NCBI GenBank assembly: GCA_964398945.1 | Contig: CAYNOT010000011.1 | Span: 1 to 64,000 of the forward strand | Direction of reading: 5' to 3' | Origin: JBGTGG01 sp964398945 | GTDB lineage: Bacteria; Bacteroidota; Bacteroidia; Cytophagales; Cyclobacteriaceae | Length of the DNA stretch: 64,000 bases | Shown: piece after piece, positions 15,516-24,518 of the stretch | Numbering within the stretch: the stretch's first letter is position 1 | Layout of the letters: each line of letters opens with the position of its first letter | The notes under the pieces: generated by a model | The model's database searches: none | The model's input: the letters and a program-made list of their open reading frames with translations, nothing else | What the model was told of the DNA's origin: nothing | Program-made: the position numbers and the translations under genes

Positions 15516-16562
15516 ATGAAAAAACCACATTATTTTTTGCCTGTTCTTTTCGCTGGGTTTCTTTTCAGTTGCGGGCACACTGTTAAAATGGAAACCGTTG
15601 TGAACAACGATGGATCCATTGACCGTACCATCATACTCGAAGGCGATTTTTCTGAAATCAATACCAACTACTTTGGTATCAATGATGAATCGGGCTGGTC
15701 TGTTTCCGTTGAAAAACCCGATACGGCCACGGACAGAAACTTAGGCATGACAAAGAATAGAAACTCAAGCATTACGTACAAAAAACATTTCAACACTTTT
15801 GACGAATCCAATTTAGAACTCAACAATGAAAACGATACGCTTTTCCACATTGAAGCAAAACTTGAAAAACGATTCCGCTGGTTTTATACATATTTAAAAT
15901 ATTCTGATACCTATAAAGCAATCGACCGCTTCAAACTATTGAACCAGGCAGATTTTCTCACACCGGAAGATTATATGTTTATGGACAGGCTTCCCGCGGA
16001 AGGCGATTCCATCTCCAAAGCAGACCAACTTTACCTGGAAGACCTGACGAGCAAAATAAACGATGTACTGGTGCCGCGTGCGGTCTTTGAAGAACACTTT
16101 GCGTTGTTTCCGGATTTCATAAAAAAATACCAGTTGGAAAACCGTTGGATCGATACACTTCAAAAACACAAGGAAGCGGTGTACACGCTGTTGTTAAAAG
16201 ATGACAATAATCTGGGCGATGATGCATTCCTCACCATCTTTGACAGCTTACAAATCCCGTTTCCGCACCCGCAAGTTGATGAAGATTATAAAATCGGAAG
16301 AAGGCCCATTGAAGCACGGTTGGAATTTATGAGCTACGCCAACTATGGAAAATATTTCCATACCATTCAGTTGCCAGGTGAGGTTATTGACACGAATGCG
16401 GATTCACTCTCAGGACCACGTGCAATATGGAAGCCTTCTGTGTATAAGTTTATCGCAAAAGATTATACCATGTATGCCGAAACCCGAAAGCTGAACCTTT
16501 GGGCAGTGATTGTTTCGGTGCTGGTTTTGATCGCTACTGTTTATGTGTTTGTAAGAAAGTAG
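15516..16562 (+). CDS. lipoprotein with C-terminal membrane helix, unknown function
   Basis: I place the start at 15516, where MKKPHYFLPVLFAGFLFSC gives a lipoprotein signal (LFSC); an in-frame ATG at 15462 would overlap the anti-sigma gene. The roughly 348-residue product ends in a hydrophobic helix (LWAVIVSVLVLIATVYVFV) followed by RK. This could anchor the C-terminus or place the protein in the inner membrane. No family is recognised. It follows the anti-sigma stop by 4 bases and so is part of the sigma operon, perhaps as a sensor or effector. Confidence 0.7.
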   Translation: MKKPHYFLPVLFAGFLFSCGHTVKMETVVNNDGSIDRTIILEGDFSEINTNYFGINDESGWSVSVEKPDTATDRNLGMTKNRNSSITYKKHFNTFDESNLELNNENDTLFHIEAKLEKRFRWFYTYLKYSDTYKAIDRFKLLNQADFLTPEDYMFMDRLPAEGDSISKADQLYLEDLTSKINDVLVPRAVFEEHFALFPDFIKKYQLENRWIDTLQKHKEAVYTLLLKDDNNLGDDAFLTIFDSLQIPFPHPQVDEDYKIGRRPIEARLEFMSYANYGKYFHTIQLPGEVIDTNADSLSGPRAIWKPSVYKFIAKDYTMYAETRKLNLWAVIVSVLVLIATVYVFVRK

Positions 16563-16620
16563 TGAAAAGATGGTTTAAAAAAAATGGATAGTAATTGTTA
16601 CCTTGCAAAAAAAATATGCT

Positions 16621-16845
16621 ATGAATGTGGCTGAATTACAACTGCGGCTTCACCAAGCCATTGATACAATCACAGATGGTGAAAAATTAAAGGCAATCTA
16701 TACTCTATTAAAAGGTTCAAATGGGCCTTTTAAGTCCATGTCTTTAAAGGAATACGTTGGGGCTATTGATGAGGCCAAACAACAAATAAAAGATGGCAAG
16801 TCCACCAGTGCAGATGATTTACTGAATGAGTCTGAAAACTGGTGA
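16621..16845 (+). CDS. antitoxin-like protein of a type II toxin-antitoxin pair
   Basis: About 74 residues, acidic and helical: MNVAELQLRLHQAIDTI at the start and SADDLLNESENW at the end, the style of Bacteroidota antitoxins paired with RelE/ParE toxins. The ATG at 16621 is preferred over 16603. A -7-like TTACCTTG lies just upstream near 16597. The stop TGA overlaps a GTG (16842-16845) that would start the toxin, the usual coupling. Confidence 0.7.
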   Translation: MNVAELQLRLHQAIDTITDGEKLKAIYTLLKGSNGPFKSMSLKEYVGAIDEAKQQIKDGKSTSADDLLNESENW

Positions 16846-17142
16846 ATACTAAAAAAAGTTATTTGGTCTGATAAAGGAAAGACCTCCCTAAAAACACATT
16901 TTGAACTTATTAAAAAGGACTCTGAACAGGCTGCTAAAAGGGTTAAATCCGAAATCATCAATGCTTCAAAAACGCTTAGTGCTCATCCTGAGAAATACCA
17001 GTTAGACGAATATTATCCAAACAATCCGGGAAACATTAGGAGGTTCTTCAGATGGAGTTACAGAATAGTTTACCAGATTAACGATAAGACAATTGATATT
17101 TTAAATGTCTTGCACACCAGTCAAGAGCCTAATCAGGAATAA
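16842..17142 (+). pseudogene. ParE/RelE-like toxin, frameshifted at an A7 run
   Basis: From 16846 to 17142 the plus strand has a stop-free reading frame of toxin type, with VIWSDKGKTSLKTHFELI near its start, then FFRWSYRIVYQIND and DILNVLHTSQ near its end, as in ParE/RelE plasmid-stabilisation toxins. That frame has no ATG. A GTG start overlapping the antitoxin stop at 16842 would enter it only if the seven-A run at 16851-16857 had six A. So the gene is either inactivated, misassembled, or read by slippage on the A run. The toxin body itself looks conserved. Confidence 0.7.
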
Positions 17143-17211
17143 ATATCAGCCAAATAAAAATACCATTTTTATCAATCTATCCCGATCAAAAGGTTGGGTT
17201 AGTACATTAAA

Positions 17212-17250
17212 GGTCTCTGGTCCAGATAATAAAACCTGTAACCAGAGACC
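17212..17250. terminator. hairpin, possible terminator
   Basis: GGTCTCTGGT (17212-17221) and ACCAGAGACC (17241-17250) form a perfect 10-bp stem with a 19-nt loop, between the toxin remnant and the convergent protease gene. No clear T-run follows on either strand, so a terminator role is likely only from position. Confidence 0.4.
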
Positions 17251-17268
17251 AGTAACTGGCAACTAATT

Positions 17269-19746
17269 TTATTTCGGATCTAAAATAGCATCGATCCGTT
17301 TTATACAATCATCTAAATGATATTTTGTCATAGTATCCGATGGCTTTGCCGATGCAATCCGTGCACGTAGTGTTTTCAATTCACCGCGCACCATTGGGCG
17401 GATATCCGATTGGCTAACATCGATTGGGGTAGCCCCGGCAAAAGCCCTGAAGTTTGCAGGTGGTGCAGCAGGCTCTTCTGTCATTAAATATTCCATCCGC
17501 TCGATGTAGGCACGTTGAAGGTTTCTTCTGTACGTGTCAATCGTTTTACTAGCGGGCAATTCCGACCAGATACCGTTGCGCATATCGGCAAACATCTCCA
17601 ACGGGGTGTACGTTTTGTTTCCCATCACAGCTTCCGCTTCAATCAATCGTGCAATACGACCCGGCTCCAATACCTGGTCCAATGTGCGGGCTTGCAATGT
17701 GCGGACCCTATCTACCATACCTGCGTGCTCAATTTTTTTCAGGATATTCTCATCCAACATCCATGTTGGGGTTGCAAATGTTTCCGCCTGAAGATATTTC
17801 ATTGCGTTTTGTTGAATGTTTTTAGGAACCGGTGTGTATACATTCCCGCTTTGATCGTAGCTCTTGTAGGTTTCATATACACCACCAATGTTTGATTTCA
17901 CATGGCCGTTGTAGCGGCCCCATTGACCCAACACATTTTGGTAGAGCTCCTCTAAATCTTCATAGCCTTTGCCCGTCTCGCTTGACCACTTGATCAGGTT
18001 CGGGACAATCCTTTTCAAATTGGCAACACCATACGCGCTGGCTTTCATTGCATCGTTTCCTAAGTCTTCTGTTTGTGCGCGTGGGTCAATTGGATTGCCG
18101 GTTTGGCGACCATAGAAATACATCGGGTCGTCCGCCTTTTCAACAATCCATTTGTTCAATGTTGCTTTCTCGTCATCTGAAGTTTTTGCTTCCGGAATCC
18201 AACGGTATCCCCAGTTGATAATATACTTATCATACACGCCAACGTTTGGCATCAATGCAACACCTTCATCACCGGGCTGTGCTATATAATTGAACCGTGC
18301 ATAGTCCATAATCGAAGGTGCTGTTCCCATTCGGTTTGTAAAAGAAGCAGAACGCAACGAATCGACCGGGTACGCAAAACTTGAACCCATGTTATGTGGC
18401 AAGCCCAATGTATGCCCTACTTCATGCGAAGAAACAAAACGGATCAATTCCCCCATCACTTCATCTTTGAATTTCACGTTGCGCGCTTCGGGGTTGATCG
18501 CAGCTGTTTGAATAAAATACCAGTTGCGCAACAAGTTCATCACGTTGTGGTACCATCCGATATCACTCTCTAAAATTTCCCCGGTACGTGGATCAGAAAC
18601 GTGCGGTCCGTACGCATTTTGAATATTCGATGCGAAATAACGAATCACAGAATAGCGCGCATCTTCCGGGCTCCATTCCGGATCTTCTTCTTTGGTTGGT
18701 GCATCTTTGGCGATAATGGCATTTTTGAAACCGGCTGCTTCAAATGCAACCTGCCAATCTTCCACGCCTTTTTTCAAATAGGGTATCCATTTTTTTGGCG
18801 TTGCCGGATCGATGTAATAAACGATTGGCTTTACTGGCTCCACCAATTCACCACGCTTGTATGCCTCCGGGTCTTTTGGTTCCAACCGCCAGCGTGCGAT
18901 GTAAGCGCGCTCGGTTGCTTTTTGTGCATCCATTCCATAGTCCGTTTGGCGGATACCGAAATAGCCGGCACGCCTGTCCATAAGGCGCGGCATCATGGGT
19001 TTCTCCGGAAGTAAAACCATTGAGTTGTTGATCTCCAGAGAGATGGAACCAACATCGGAATTTGAAGGCGCTTCGGCCGCTTTGTAGGTAATGACATTAC
19101 GCGCTTCAATATTGATCGGATAGCTACGAATCGATTCGATAAACGTGCGCTCAGCATCAACGGCAGAAATTTTATACTGCTTTCTTCTCCGATCATCCAA
19201 ACCAAAAGCGGGAACGTCTTTCGTAAACAATGGTGTTGCTTCAATGACGATAGATGAATCTGCACCATACGCTTTCACATCAAAGCCATAAATTATCGGT
19301 TCGAAGTTTGAATTCTTAACAGAGATCGCAATCGGCAACGAATCACTCGCCACATTGTTGTAGGAAACAACACGCAAGTACACTTTGTTGTCTTTGCGTT
19401 CCCAGCGTAATACCTGCTCGTTGATCTCTTCCCCACCGTAGCCAATCTTATCAGCAGTTTTTGAAATGCGGGTCACATTGAGCATCTCTTTTCCCAGCAG
19501 GGTAGCCGGAATTTCATAGAAGTATTTGTCGTCAAGTTTGTGGACTTTAAAAAGCCCATCATCCGAAACGGCTTTATCGGTAATGACTTTATTGTAAGGT
19601 TGCGGGCCATCCTTTTTCTCCTCCTTCTTTGGTGGTGGAGTGGCTTCGGTTTTTGCAGCGTCTTTTTTGTTTTTCTTTTTCTGAGCCACAGCAGGAACAA
19701 GCGCTACCAGTGAAACCAGAAACATGACCAGGTATTTTTTCATCAT
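17269..19746 (-). CDS. secreted zinc-dependent metalloprotease (DUF5117/DUF5118 type)
   Basis: 825 residues with a signal peptide ending in AVAQ, then a Lys/Pro-rich stretch. The zinc site HEVGHTLGLPH (H441, E442, H445, H451) is the extended metzincin-type HExxHxxGxxH, and SIMDYARF downstream gives the Met-turn. The architecture and length match the large Bacteroidota zinc-dependent metalloproteases with DUF5117, DUF5118 and DUF4953. Substrate is unknown; location is periplasm or outside. It is separated from the upstream M16 protease by a strong terminator, so it has its own promoter. Confidence 0.9.
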   Translation of the reverse strand: MMKKYLVMFLVSLVALVPAVAQKKKNKKDAAKTEATPPPKKEEKKDGPQPYNKVITDKAVSDDGLFKVHKLDDKYFYEIPATLLGKEMLNVTRISKTADKIGYGGEEINEQVLRWERKDNKVYLRVVSYNNVASDSLPIAISVKNSNFEPIIYGFDVKAYGADSSIVIEATPLFTKDVPAFGLDDRRRKQYKISAVDAERTFIESIRSYPINIEARNVITYKAAEAPSNSDVGSISLEINNSMVLLPEKPMMPRLMDRRAGYFGIRQTDYGMDAQKATERAYIARWRLEPKDPEAYKRGELVEPVKPIVYYIDPATPKKWIPYLKKGVEDWQVAFEAAGFKNAIIAKDAPTKEEDPEWSPEDARYSVIRYFASNIQNAYGPHVSDPRTGEILESDIGWYHNVMNLLRNWYFIQTAAINPEARNVKFKDEVMGELIRFVSSHEVGHTLGLPHNMGSSFAYPVDSLRSASFTNRMGTAPSIMDYARFNYIAQPGDEGVALMPNVGVYDKYIINWGYRWIPEAKTSDDEKATLNKWIVEKADDPMYFYGRQTGNPIDPRAQTEDLGNDAMKASAYGVANLKRIVPNLIKWSSETGKGYEDLEELYQNVLGQWGRYNGHVKSNIGGVYETYKSYDQSGNVYTPVPKNIQQNAMKYLQAETFATPTWMLDENILKKIEHAGMVDRVRTLQARTLDQVLEPGRIARLIEAEAVMGNKTYTPLEMFADMRNGIWSELPASKTIDTYRRNLQRAYIERMEYLMTEEPAAPPANFRAFAGATPIDVSQSDIRPMVRGELKTLRARIASAKPSDTMTKYHLDDCIKRIDAILDPK

Positions 19747-19878
19747 ATTATCTATACTTTAAAATGGAGGCTAAATGTCGGTAAAATGTTGGTATCACTT
19801 TCTTGTTTAAACCGCTAGTGGTTTATTGGGGGGATGGGAGGAGGAAAGGGTTTTTCAAGCAAATTTCATTGCAAACAA

Positions 19879-19910
19879 AAAAAGGCCGGTGCTTGCTCAC
19901 CGGCCTTTTT
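19879..19910 (-). terminator. strong intrinsic terminator
   Basis: GGCCGGTG (19884-19891), a 6-nt loop, then CACCGGCC (19898-19905), flanked by an A-run on the left and TTTTT on the right. It can terminate in both directions; here it ends the M16 protease transcript. Confidence 0.85.
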
Positions 19911-19930
19911 AACTTGAATTTTTAAACAAC

Positions 19931-22801
19931 CTATTTTTTTGAATCCGAAATATTTTTGTTCAGGGGGTCGTTTCCGGTTTTCAATTTTCCGTCCACATCC
20001 AATTCAATAATTTCATAGCCAAGCTTTTCCAATCCCGGAAGGATTGCTTCCTTGTCGCCCACCAGCAAAATGTTTAGTGATTGCGGCTTGATCCATTTTT
20101 TTGCAGTTTTATCAATTTCTGCTTTTGTGATGTTCGCAAGGATTTTGTTTTGTTCATCCACAAAACCAGCAGGCAAATCATATTCTAAAATACGCCCCAC
20201 AAAGCCTGCTTTTTGAAAACCTGTTTCATACAGCAAGGCATCACGCTGACCCAACGCGCTCTTCATAAATGAAATTTCCTCATCATTAATTCCTTTCTCA
20301 GAAAAATCTTTTAATTCTTTCATCACCTCTACCAACGCGCTGTCGGTTGCATTGGCGCGGATACCCGAACTAAATGTAAATGCCCCTGTGTATTTATCTC
20401 CAGAGAAGAAGGAGCGAGCACCATACGTCCAGCCTTTGTCTTCACGTAAGTTTAGGTTAAGCCTACTGTTAAAAGCCCCTCCCAGTGTATAGTTCGTCAG
20501 CATCGCGCGGTAATATTCCCCGGTGGCATCGTACTTTAATCCCGTAACGGTCCCTACACGAAATTCTGTTTGCGCAGCTTTCGGAACATCCACTAAATAC
20601 AACCGTGTTTTAGCAACTTCCGGCATCGCAGGTATAGCAGGTAGTTTGATTATCTTCTTCGGAAGTTTGTTTAAGAAATCAAGTTTGGCAAGTATTTCTT
20701 TTTCGGTGATATCACCAACTACTACCAGCCTGGTTTCTTGCGAAGTCATATAGTTGTTGTAATAATCCTGAACATCCTGAAGTGTTAGATTTTTAACGGT
20801 GTGTTCCGTTCCTGCTTGACTTAACCCTAAAATGCTGCTTCCATAATTCATTTTGTCAAAAACATCGGAAGCAATGGCTGCCGGTTGGGATTTGCGTTGC
20901 ACGAAACCTTGTATCGATTGCTTTTGAATCCTGCTAAATGCTTCTTCTGTAAATTTCGGATTGAGTAAACGTTCTTCGAAGAGTTCAAGTGTCCTGTTCA
21001 GGTTTTTGGTAAGCGTTTGGATGCGGAAGTCAATTCCATCAAAACTACTGCTAACCGAAACAGAGCTTCCGATTTTCTGAAGTTCAACTTGCATCTGTTC
21101 GCCAGTATATTTCTTAGTGTCTTCGTTCATCATGGAAGCAAACATTCTCGCCAATCCAATCTTGGACGTATCATTGGCTTGCAGAATATGCCCGCCCGGA
21201 ATGGTGAATGAAATCGTAACGATAGGAAGTTCTGTAGTTTGTGTTACAATTGACTCAACACCATTCGGAAGTCTCTTCTTCGTGTATTTCGGAACCGAAA
21301 CCACCGGGTTCGGTCCGTTGCCGGGAAGTTTGCTCCGATCAAATGAGTCTTTTGGTTTGGAGTAGGTCAATCCGGCATAGCCATAATTCGGGGCTTTGTA
21401 ATTCGATTCATCAACCGTGTAGTTTTCAGGCGCCACGATATCGGATTCTTGTCCTTTCACAACCACACTTAAAATAACCGAAGCCTTGCCCTTCATATAT
21501 TTTTCATACACACGCAAAACATCTTCTTTGGTAACGCTGGTGTTGCGCTTCAGCTCATTGCCAATTTGATTTGGATTGCCTGTAAACGTTTGCCAATATG
21601 CCAATTGCGAAACCTTTCCTGAAACACTTTGCAACCTGTTGATGTATTGTGATTCAAAAGAACCTTTAAATTTTTCAATATCCTCATCCGTAACACCACG
21701 CTCTTCAAATTTTTTCAATGCGTTATCAATAAGCACTTTTGACTCCGCTAAAGATGTTCCCGGTGTTGGCATCAAAATCAAACTCATGGTACCTGCCAGT
21801 TCGCTGGTGCTTCCAAAAGCAAATGCATTCAGTGCCTTTTGATCTTTTACAATTTCCTGATAAAATATGGAATTCTTTCCCTGCCCTAAGATTTCCGCCA
21901 AGCAATTCAACGCTGGTTCATCCGCATGGAAAGAAGGCACCGTTGGATAGGTGACATATAATTGCGGAAGCCTTGCATAGTTATCAACCAATGTAATATA
22001 CCGGTCAGCAGAAATGACTGGTGCCGGCAAGTTCATGTTTTCTACCGCAGGCCCTTTTGGAATCGGGCCGAAATATTTTTCCACCATCTTCAACACTTCA
22101 GCAGGCTTCACATCACCACCAATGGTAAGCGTTGCATTATTGGGGCCATACCAACGCAGGAAGAAATTTTTGAGATCGTCAACGTTTACGCGGTTCAGAT
22201 CTTCAATGTATCCAATTGTTAACCATGAATATGGATGACCATAAGGATATAGGTTTTTGTTTGTTACTTCCCTTACCAATCCATACGGACGGTTATCATA
22301 ATTCTGGCCGCGTTCGTTTTTCACTGTTTCGCGTTGTACTTCAAATTTGCGTTGGGTAACGGCATCCAACAAAAAGCCCATACGATCGGCTTCCAGCCAA
22401 AGCATTTTTTCGAGTTGATTGTTGGGAACGGTTTCAAAATAGTTCGTGCGATCGGTGTTGGTAGTTCCATTCAATGTTCCACCCGATTCGGTCACGATTT
22501 TAAAATGCTGTTCATCGCCAACATTATCACTACCCTGGAACATCATGTGTTCGAAAAAGTGGGCAAAACCCGACTTTCCAATTTCTTCACGGGCAGAACC
22601 AACATGGTAGGTAACATCAACATGCACCACCGGATCACTGTGGTCTTCATGGATCACAACCGTAAGCCCATTGCTGAGCACGTGTTTTTCGTAGGGAATG
22701 ACAAGTTCATTACCTTTTTTAGTAACTTTTTCAACGAGTTTGGTCTGTGCCCAGGAAACCTGGCCAACAACCATAAGGAGGATGAGTATCTTATTCTTCA
22801 T
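19931..22801 (-). CDS. secreted M16-family (insulinase/pitrilysin-like) zinc protease
   Basis: 956 residues, signal peptide ending SWAQ. Two M16 halves are fused in one chain: the first holds the inverted zinc motif HFFEH (H81, E84, H85) and the NERGQNYDNRPYG region; the second (from about residue 510) lacks the catalytic motif, as in pitrilysins. Such enzymes degrade peptides in a closed chamber in the periplasm. It is followed by a strong terminator, so it is probably monocistronic. Confidence 0.92.
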   Translation of the reverse strand: MKNKILILLMVVGQVSWAQTKLVEKVTKKGNELVIPYEKHVLSNGLTVVIHEDHSDPVVHVDVTYHVGSAREEIGKSGFAHFFEHMMFQGSDNVGDEQHFKIVTESGGTLNGTTNTDRTNYFETVPNNQLEKMLWLEADRMGFLLDAVTQRKFEVQRETVKNERGQNYDNRPYGLVREVTNKNLYPYGHPYSWLTIGYIEDLNRVNVDDLKNFFLRWYGPNNATLTIGGDVKPAEVLKMVEKYFGPIPKGPAVENMNLPAPVISADRYITLVDNYARLPQLYVTYPTVPSFHADEPALNCLAEILGQGKNSIFYQEIVKDQKALNAFAFGSTSELAGTMSLILMPTPGTSLAESKVLIDNALKKFEERGVTDEDIEKFKGSFESQYINRLQSVSGKVSQLAYWQTFTGNPNQIGNELKRNTSVTKEDVLRVYEKYMKGKASVILSVVVKGQESDIVAPENYTVDESNYKAPNYGYAGLTYSKPKDSFDRSKLPGNGPNPVVSVPKYTKKRLPNGVESIVTQTTELPIVTISFTIPGGHILQANDTSKIGLARMFASMMNEDTKKYTGEQMQVELQKIGSSVSVSSSFDGIDFRIQTLTKNLNRTLELFEERLLNPKFTEEAFSRIQKQSIQGFVQRKSQPAAIASDVFDKMNYGSSILGLSQAGTEHTVKNLTLQDVQDYYNNYMTSQETRLVVVGDITEKEILAKLDFLNKLPKKIIKLPAIPAMPEVAKTRLYLVDVPKAAQTEFRVGTVTGLKYDATGEYYRAMLTNYTLGGAFNSRLNLNLREDKGWTYGARSFFSGDKYTGAFTFSSGIRANATDSALVEVMKELKDFSEKGINDEEISFMKSALGQRDALLYETGFQKAGFVGRILEYDLPAGFVDEQNKILANITKAEIDKTAKKWIKPQSLNILLVGDKEAILPGLEKLGYEIIELDVDGKLKTGNDPLNKNISDSKK

Positions 22802-22935
22802 TATTTAGTTAGGATTGTTTTGAGAAACGAAAATAGGGAATTAGTCTTAATGGGAAAGGCCAGTTGGCCACACTCTATGATTGAATCACGCTATCTGGGG
22901 GATTTAAGTAGTGTTGGTAATGGGAATCAGCACAT

Positions 22936-22967
22936 AACGCTTTCTTGACGAACTTTTTGACCTGTTG
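22936..22967. repeat. 32-bp exact copy of the start of the M20 dipeptidase gene
   Basis: These 32 bases (AACGCTTTCTTGACG...CCTGTTG) are identical and in the same orientation to codons about 11-21 of the M20 gene at 26138-26169. Here they are intergenic. The two copies bracket the PIN/HxlR accessory patch. Confidence 0.8.
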
Positions 22968-22984
22968 TGCGTAGTGCCCTCTTG

Positions 22985-23403
22985 CTATTCAGCTTTATAG
23001 TTCTCCCAATATTCCTTAGGCGTCACAATTTTTGTTCGCTTATACTTTTTGATTGTAAAGTCATTGGTGTTTCCTGTTATAAGAAAATCAGCTTTACATT
23101 CGTCAGCCAGCTCCAACAATTTGTTATCGTCTTTGTCAGAAATAATTGTTAGTTTTTTCTTTGGGGTAAATTTGAAAGATCTCGCCTCGATGTCGGCTAT
23201 AAGTATCTCTGCTTTATTAAGAAAATCCCGATATTTAGCGAACTTCTTTCTATTGAAAACTGCATAATATTCTTCAAGAAGGGGTCCGAAATGCATAGTT
23301 CAATTTTTCCGTCTACGAACAACTCACTTATAATTAGAAATGGATAGCTCCGTTGAATGAGTGCGGATACAAATACATTTGTATCAATTACGAGCTTTTG
23401 CAT
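22985..23403 (-). pseudogene. PIN-domain toxin (TIGR00305-like), frameshifted
   Basis: Two overlapping frames together make one PIN protein. The first (start 23403, MQKLVIDTNVFVSAL) carries the N-terminal Asp, and the second (ending 22985) carries ADFLITGNTNDFTIKKYK, the C-terminal Asp region. The frames meet at a four-C run (GGGG at 23281-23284 on the plus strand); one more base would give the continuous CISDPLLEEYY typical of the putative PIN-family toxins. The RNase core residues are otherwise present. It overlaps the antitoxin gene at its 5' end. Either a genuine pseudogene or a homopolymer error. Confidence 0.82.
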
Positions 23404-23614
23404 TTTTTCTAACGGCTTTGACTTCCTTTGTAATCTCGTCCATCGTCATTTTTGAAAGTCCGAATTTCTCCGATAGTTCAATGCATCTATTAAGAGTCTG
23501 CTTTGTCAGTTCTTTACTTACCAAGTCCACAAATTCCGAAAAGGTAATCTTGTCCTTTTTGATCCCAAATTTTTCCAATTCGAGGTCTGATATTGAAATA
23601 TTGAGTGTTCTCAT
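23384..23614 (-). CDS. antitoxin-like protein, partner of the PIN gene
   Basis: A 76-residue, charged helical protein (LELEKFGIKKDKITFSEF in the first half, ending VRKNAKARN). Its 3' end overlaps the start of the PIN gene by 20 bases, as in VapBC-like operons. No DNA-binding fold can be confirmed by eye. It would neutralise the PIN toxin and possibly repress the operon. Confidence 0.65.
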   Translation of the reverse strand: MRTLNISISDLELEKFGIKKDKITFSEFVDLVSKELTKQTLNRCIELSEKFGLSKMTMDEITKEVKAVRKNAKARN

Positions 23615-23785
23615 TTTTTATTTTTTTGCAGTCCAAATTTAGCAAATCTTCACCACTTTTTCCAGATGGCATTGTGCACAACAACCCGATATGTACACCT
23701 TTTACCGCACACGTCCGCGCTGCTTTGTTGGTGTTTGGGTTGGAAAGAGCGCGGCTCCCACCCAACATTATGATTTATCCCAAAT

Positions 23786-23833
23786 CGTTGCAGGTGAAGA
23801 ACCTACCTAGCGGACAGGCAGGCACCTGCAACG
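23786..23833. repeat. hairpin repeat with CGGACAGGCAGG loop
   Basis: CGTTGCAGGTG (23786-23796) pairs perfectly with CACCTGCAACG (23823-23833). The loop holds CGGACAGGCAGGC, which also occurs inside lipB at 54111-54123. It lies between the antitoxin promoter region and the convergent end of the next gene, so a terminator or a small dispersed repeat is possible. Confidence 0.55.
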
Positions 23834-23854
23834 GATACGGGAGTTGTTGTCTGT

Positions 23855-24421
23855 TCATTTTATCCTTGTGTCGTCTGCAATCCAGTTGGCTTCCCATGTT
23901 TTACCATTGTCCGCAGAGAATGCCTGCTCAAAGTGAACAGAATTTTCGGTGATGCCGGAAATGATAAAACGAACAAGGATTTTTCTTCCCTTGAATATGT
24001 CTTCATTATAAAATTCACCACGCCCGTTTTTGAAACCACCAACGGCAGGTACTCCTAAATTTCCGGTTTTCATATTGGCATAATTCAAACTCCACTGTTT
24101 GGTTTCAGGATGGTACAACCGCAGGCTGACACCTTCAATTTTTCCCGACTCGCCCTCCACATCCAGTTCCACCATATTTGCCTTTCCTTTACACACTTCG
24201 CTTACAATACTTGTTCCTTCAAACGCAAGCCATTCGGTAGTTCCTGAAAGCGGGTTTTTAAGCACTTTTACTTTTGTTTCCCATATCCCGATTTCAAAAT
24301 CAAAATCATTTTCTGATTGTGCAAAAGCTTGATTAACACAAAACAGAAACAGCAGTAAAAAAGGCGCATATAGGCGATATGTTGCTTGCGCAATTTTCTG
24401 GTTTTTTTCGAGGTCTTTCAT
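23855..24421 (-). CDS. secreted DUF1579-like protein
   Basis: From the ATG at 24421 the product has 189 residues with a signal peptide ending QAFAQ. It contains FEIGIWETKVKVLKN near the start, then VSLRLYHPETKQWSLNYAN, and ends TWEANWIADDTRIK, the pattern of DUF1579-type secreted beta proteins of unknown function. A farther ATG at 24493 is unlikely because it would place the operator repeats at 24445-24497 inside the gene. It is divergent from an HxlR regulator and is its probable target. Confidence 0.75.
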   Translation of the reverse strand: MKDLEKNQKIAQATYRLYAPFLLLFLFCVNQAFAQSENDFDFEIGIWETKVKVLKNPLSGTTEWLAFEGTSIVSEVCKGKANMVELDVEGESGKIEGVSLRLYHPETKQWSLNYANMKTGNLGVPAVGGFKNGRGEFYNEDIFKGRKILVRFIISGITENSVHFEQAFSADNGKTWEANWIADDTRIK

Positions 24422-24444
24422 CAGTTTTTTGATTTTAATAATGG

Positions 24445-24497
24445 CTTGCATTATGCAAGTACAAACGTAGGTAAAATTACTTGTAAATTGCAAGTAA
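24445..24497. promoter_or_regulatory. paired CTTGCA/TGCAAG operator sites between divergent genes
   Basis: Two palindromes lie between the divergent genes: CTTGCATTATGCAAG at 24445-24459 and TTACTTG-7 nt-CAAGTAA at 24477-24497. Both share the half-site CTTG/CAAG, with the more complete TGCAAG half in three of four arms. They are the likely binding sites for the adjacent HxlR protein. Confidence 0.65.
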
Positions 24498-24506
24498 AAT
24501 ATTTTT

Positions 24507-24514
24507 TACCTTTG
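24507..24514 (+). promoter_or_regulatory. -7 box TACCTTTG of the HxlR gene
   Basis: TACCTTTG matches the Bacteroidota -7 consensus TAnnTTTG and lies 4 bases before the ATG at 24519. A TTG at 24488-24490, inside the operator, is in position for the -33 element. The transcript would have a very short leader. Confidence 0.65.
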
Positions 24515-24518
24515 CGCT

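Noticed and set aside
22334..22948. Plus-strand open frame (204 codons)
   Set aside because: It is antisense to the M16 protease, whose HFFEH site lies there; no protein-like motif in the plus frame.
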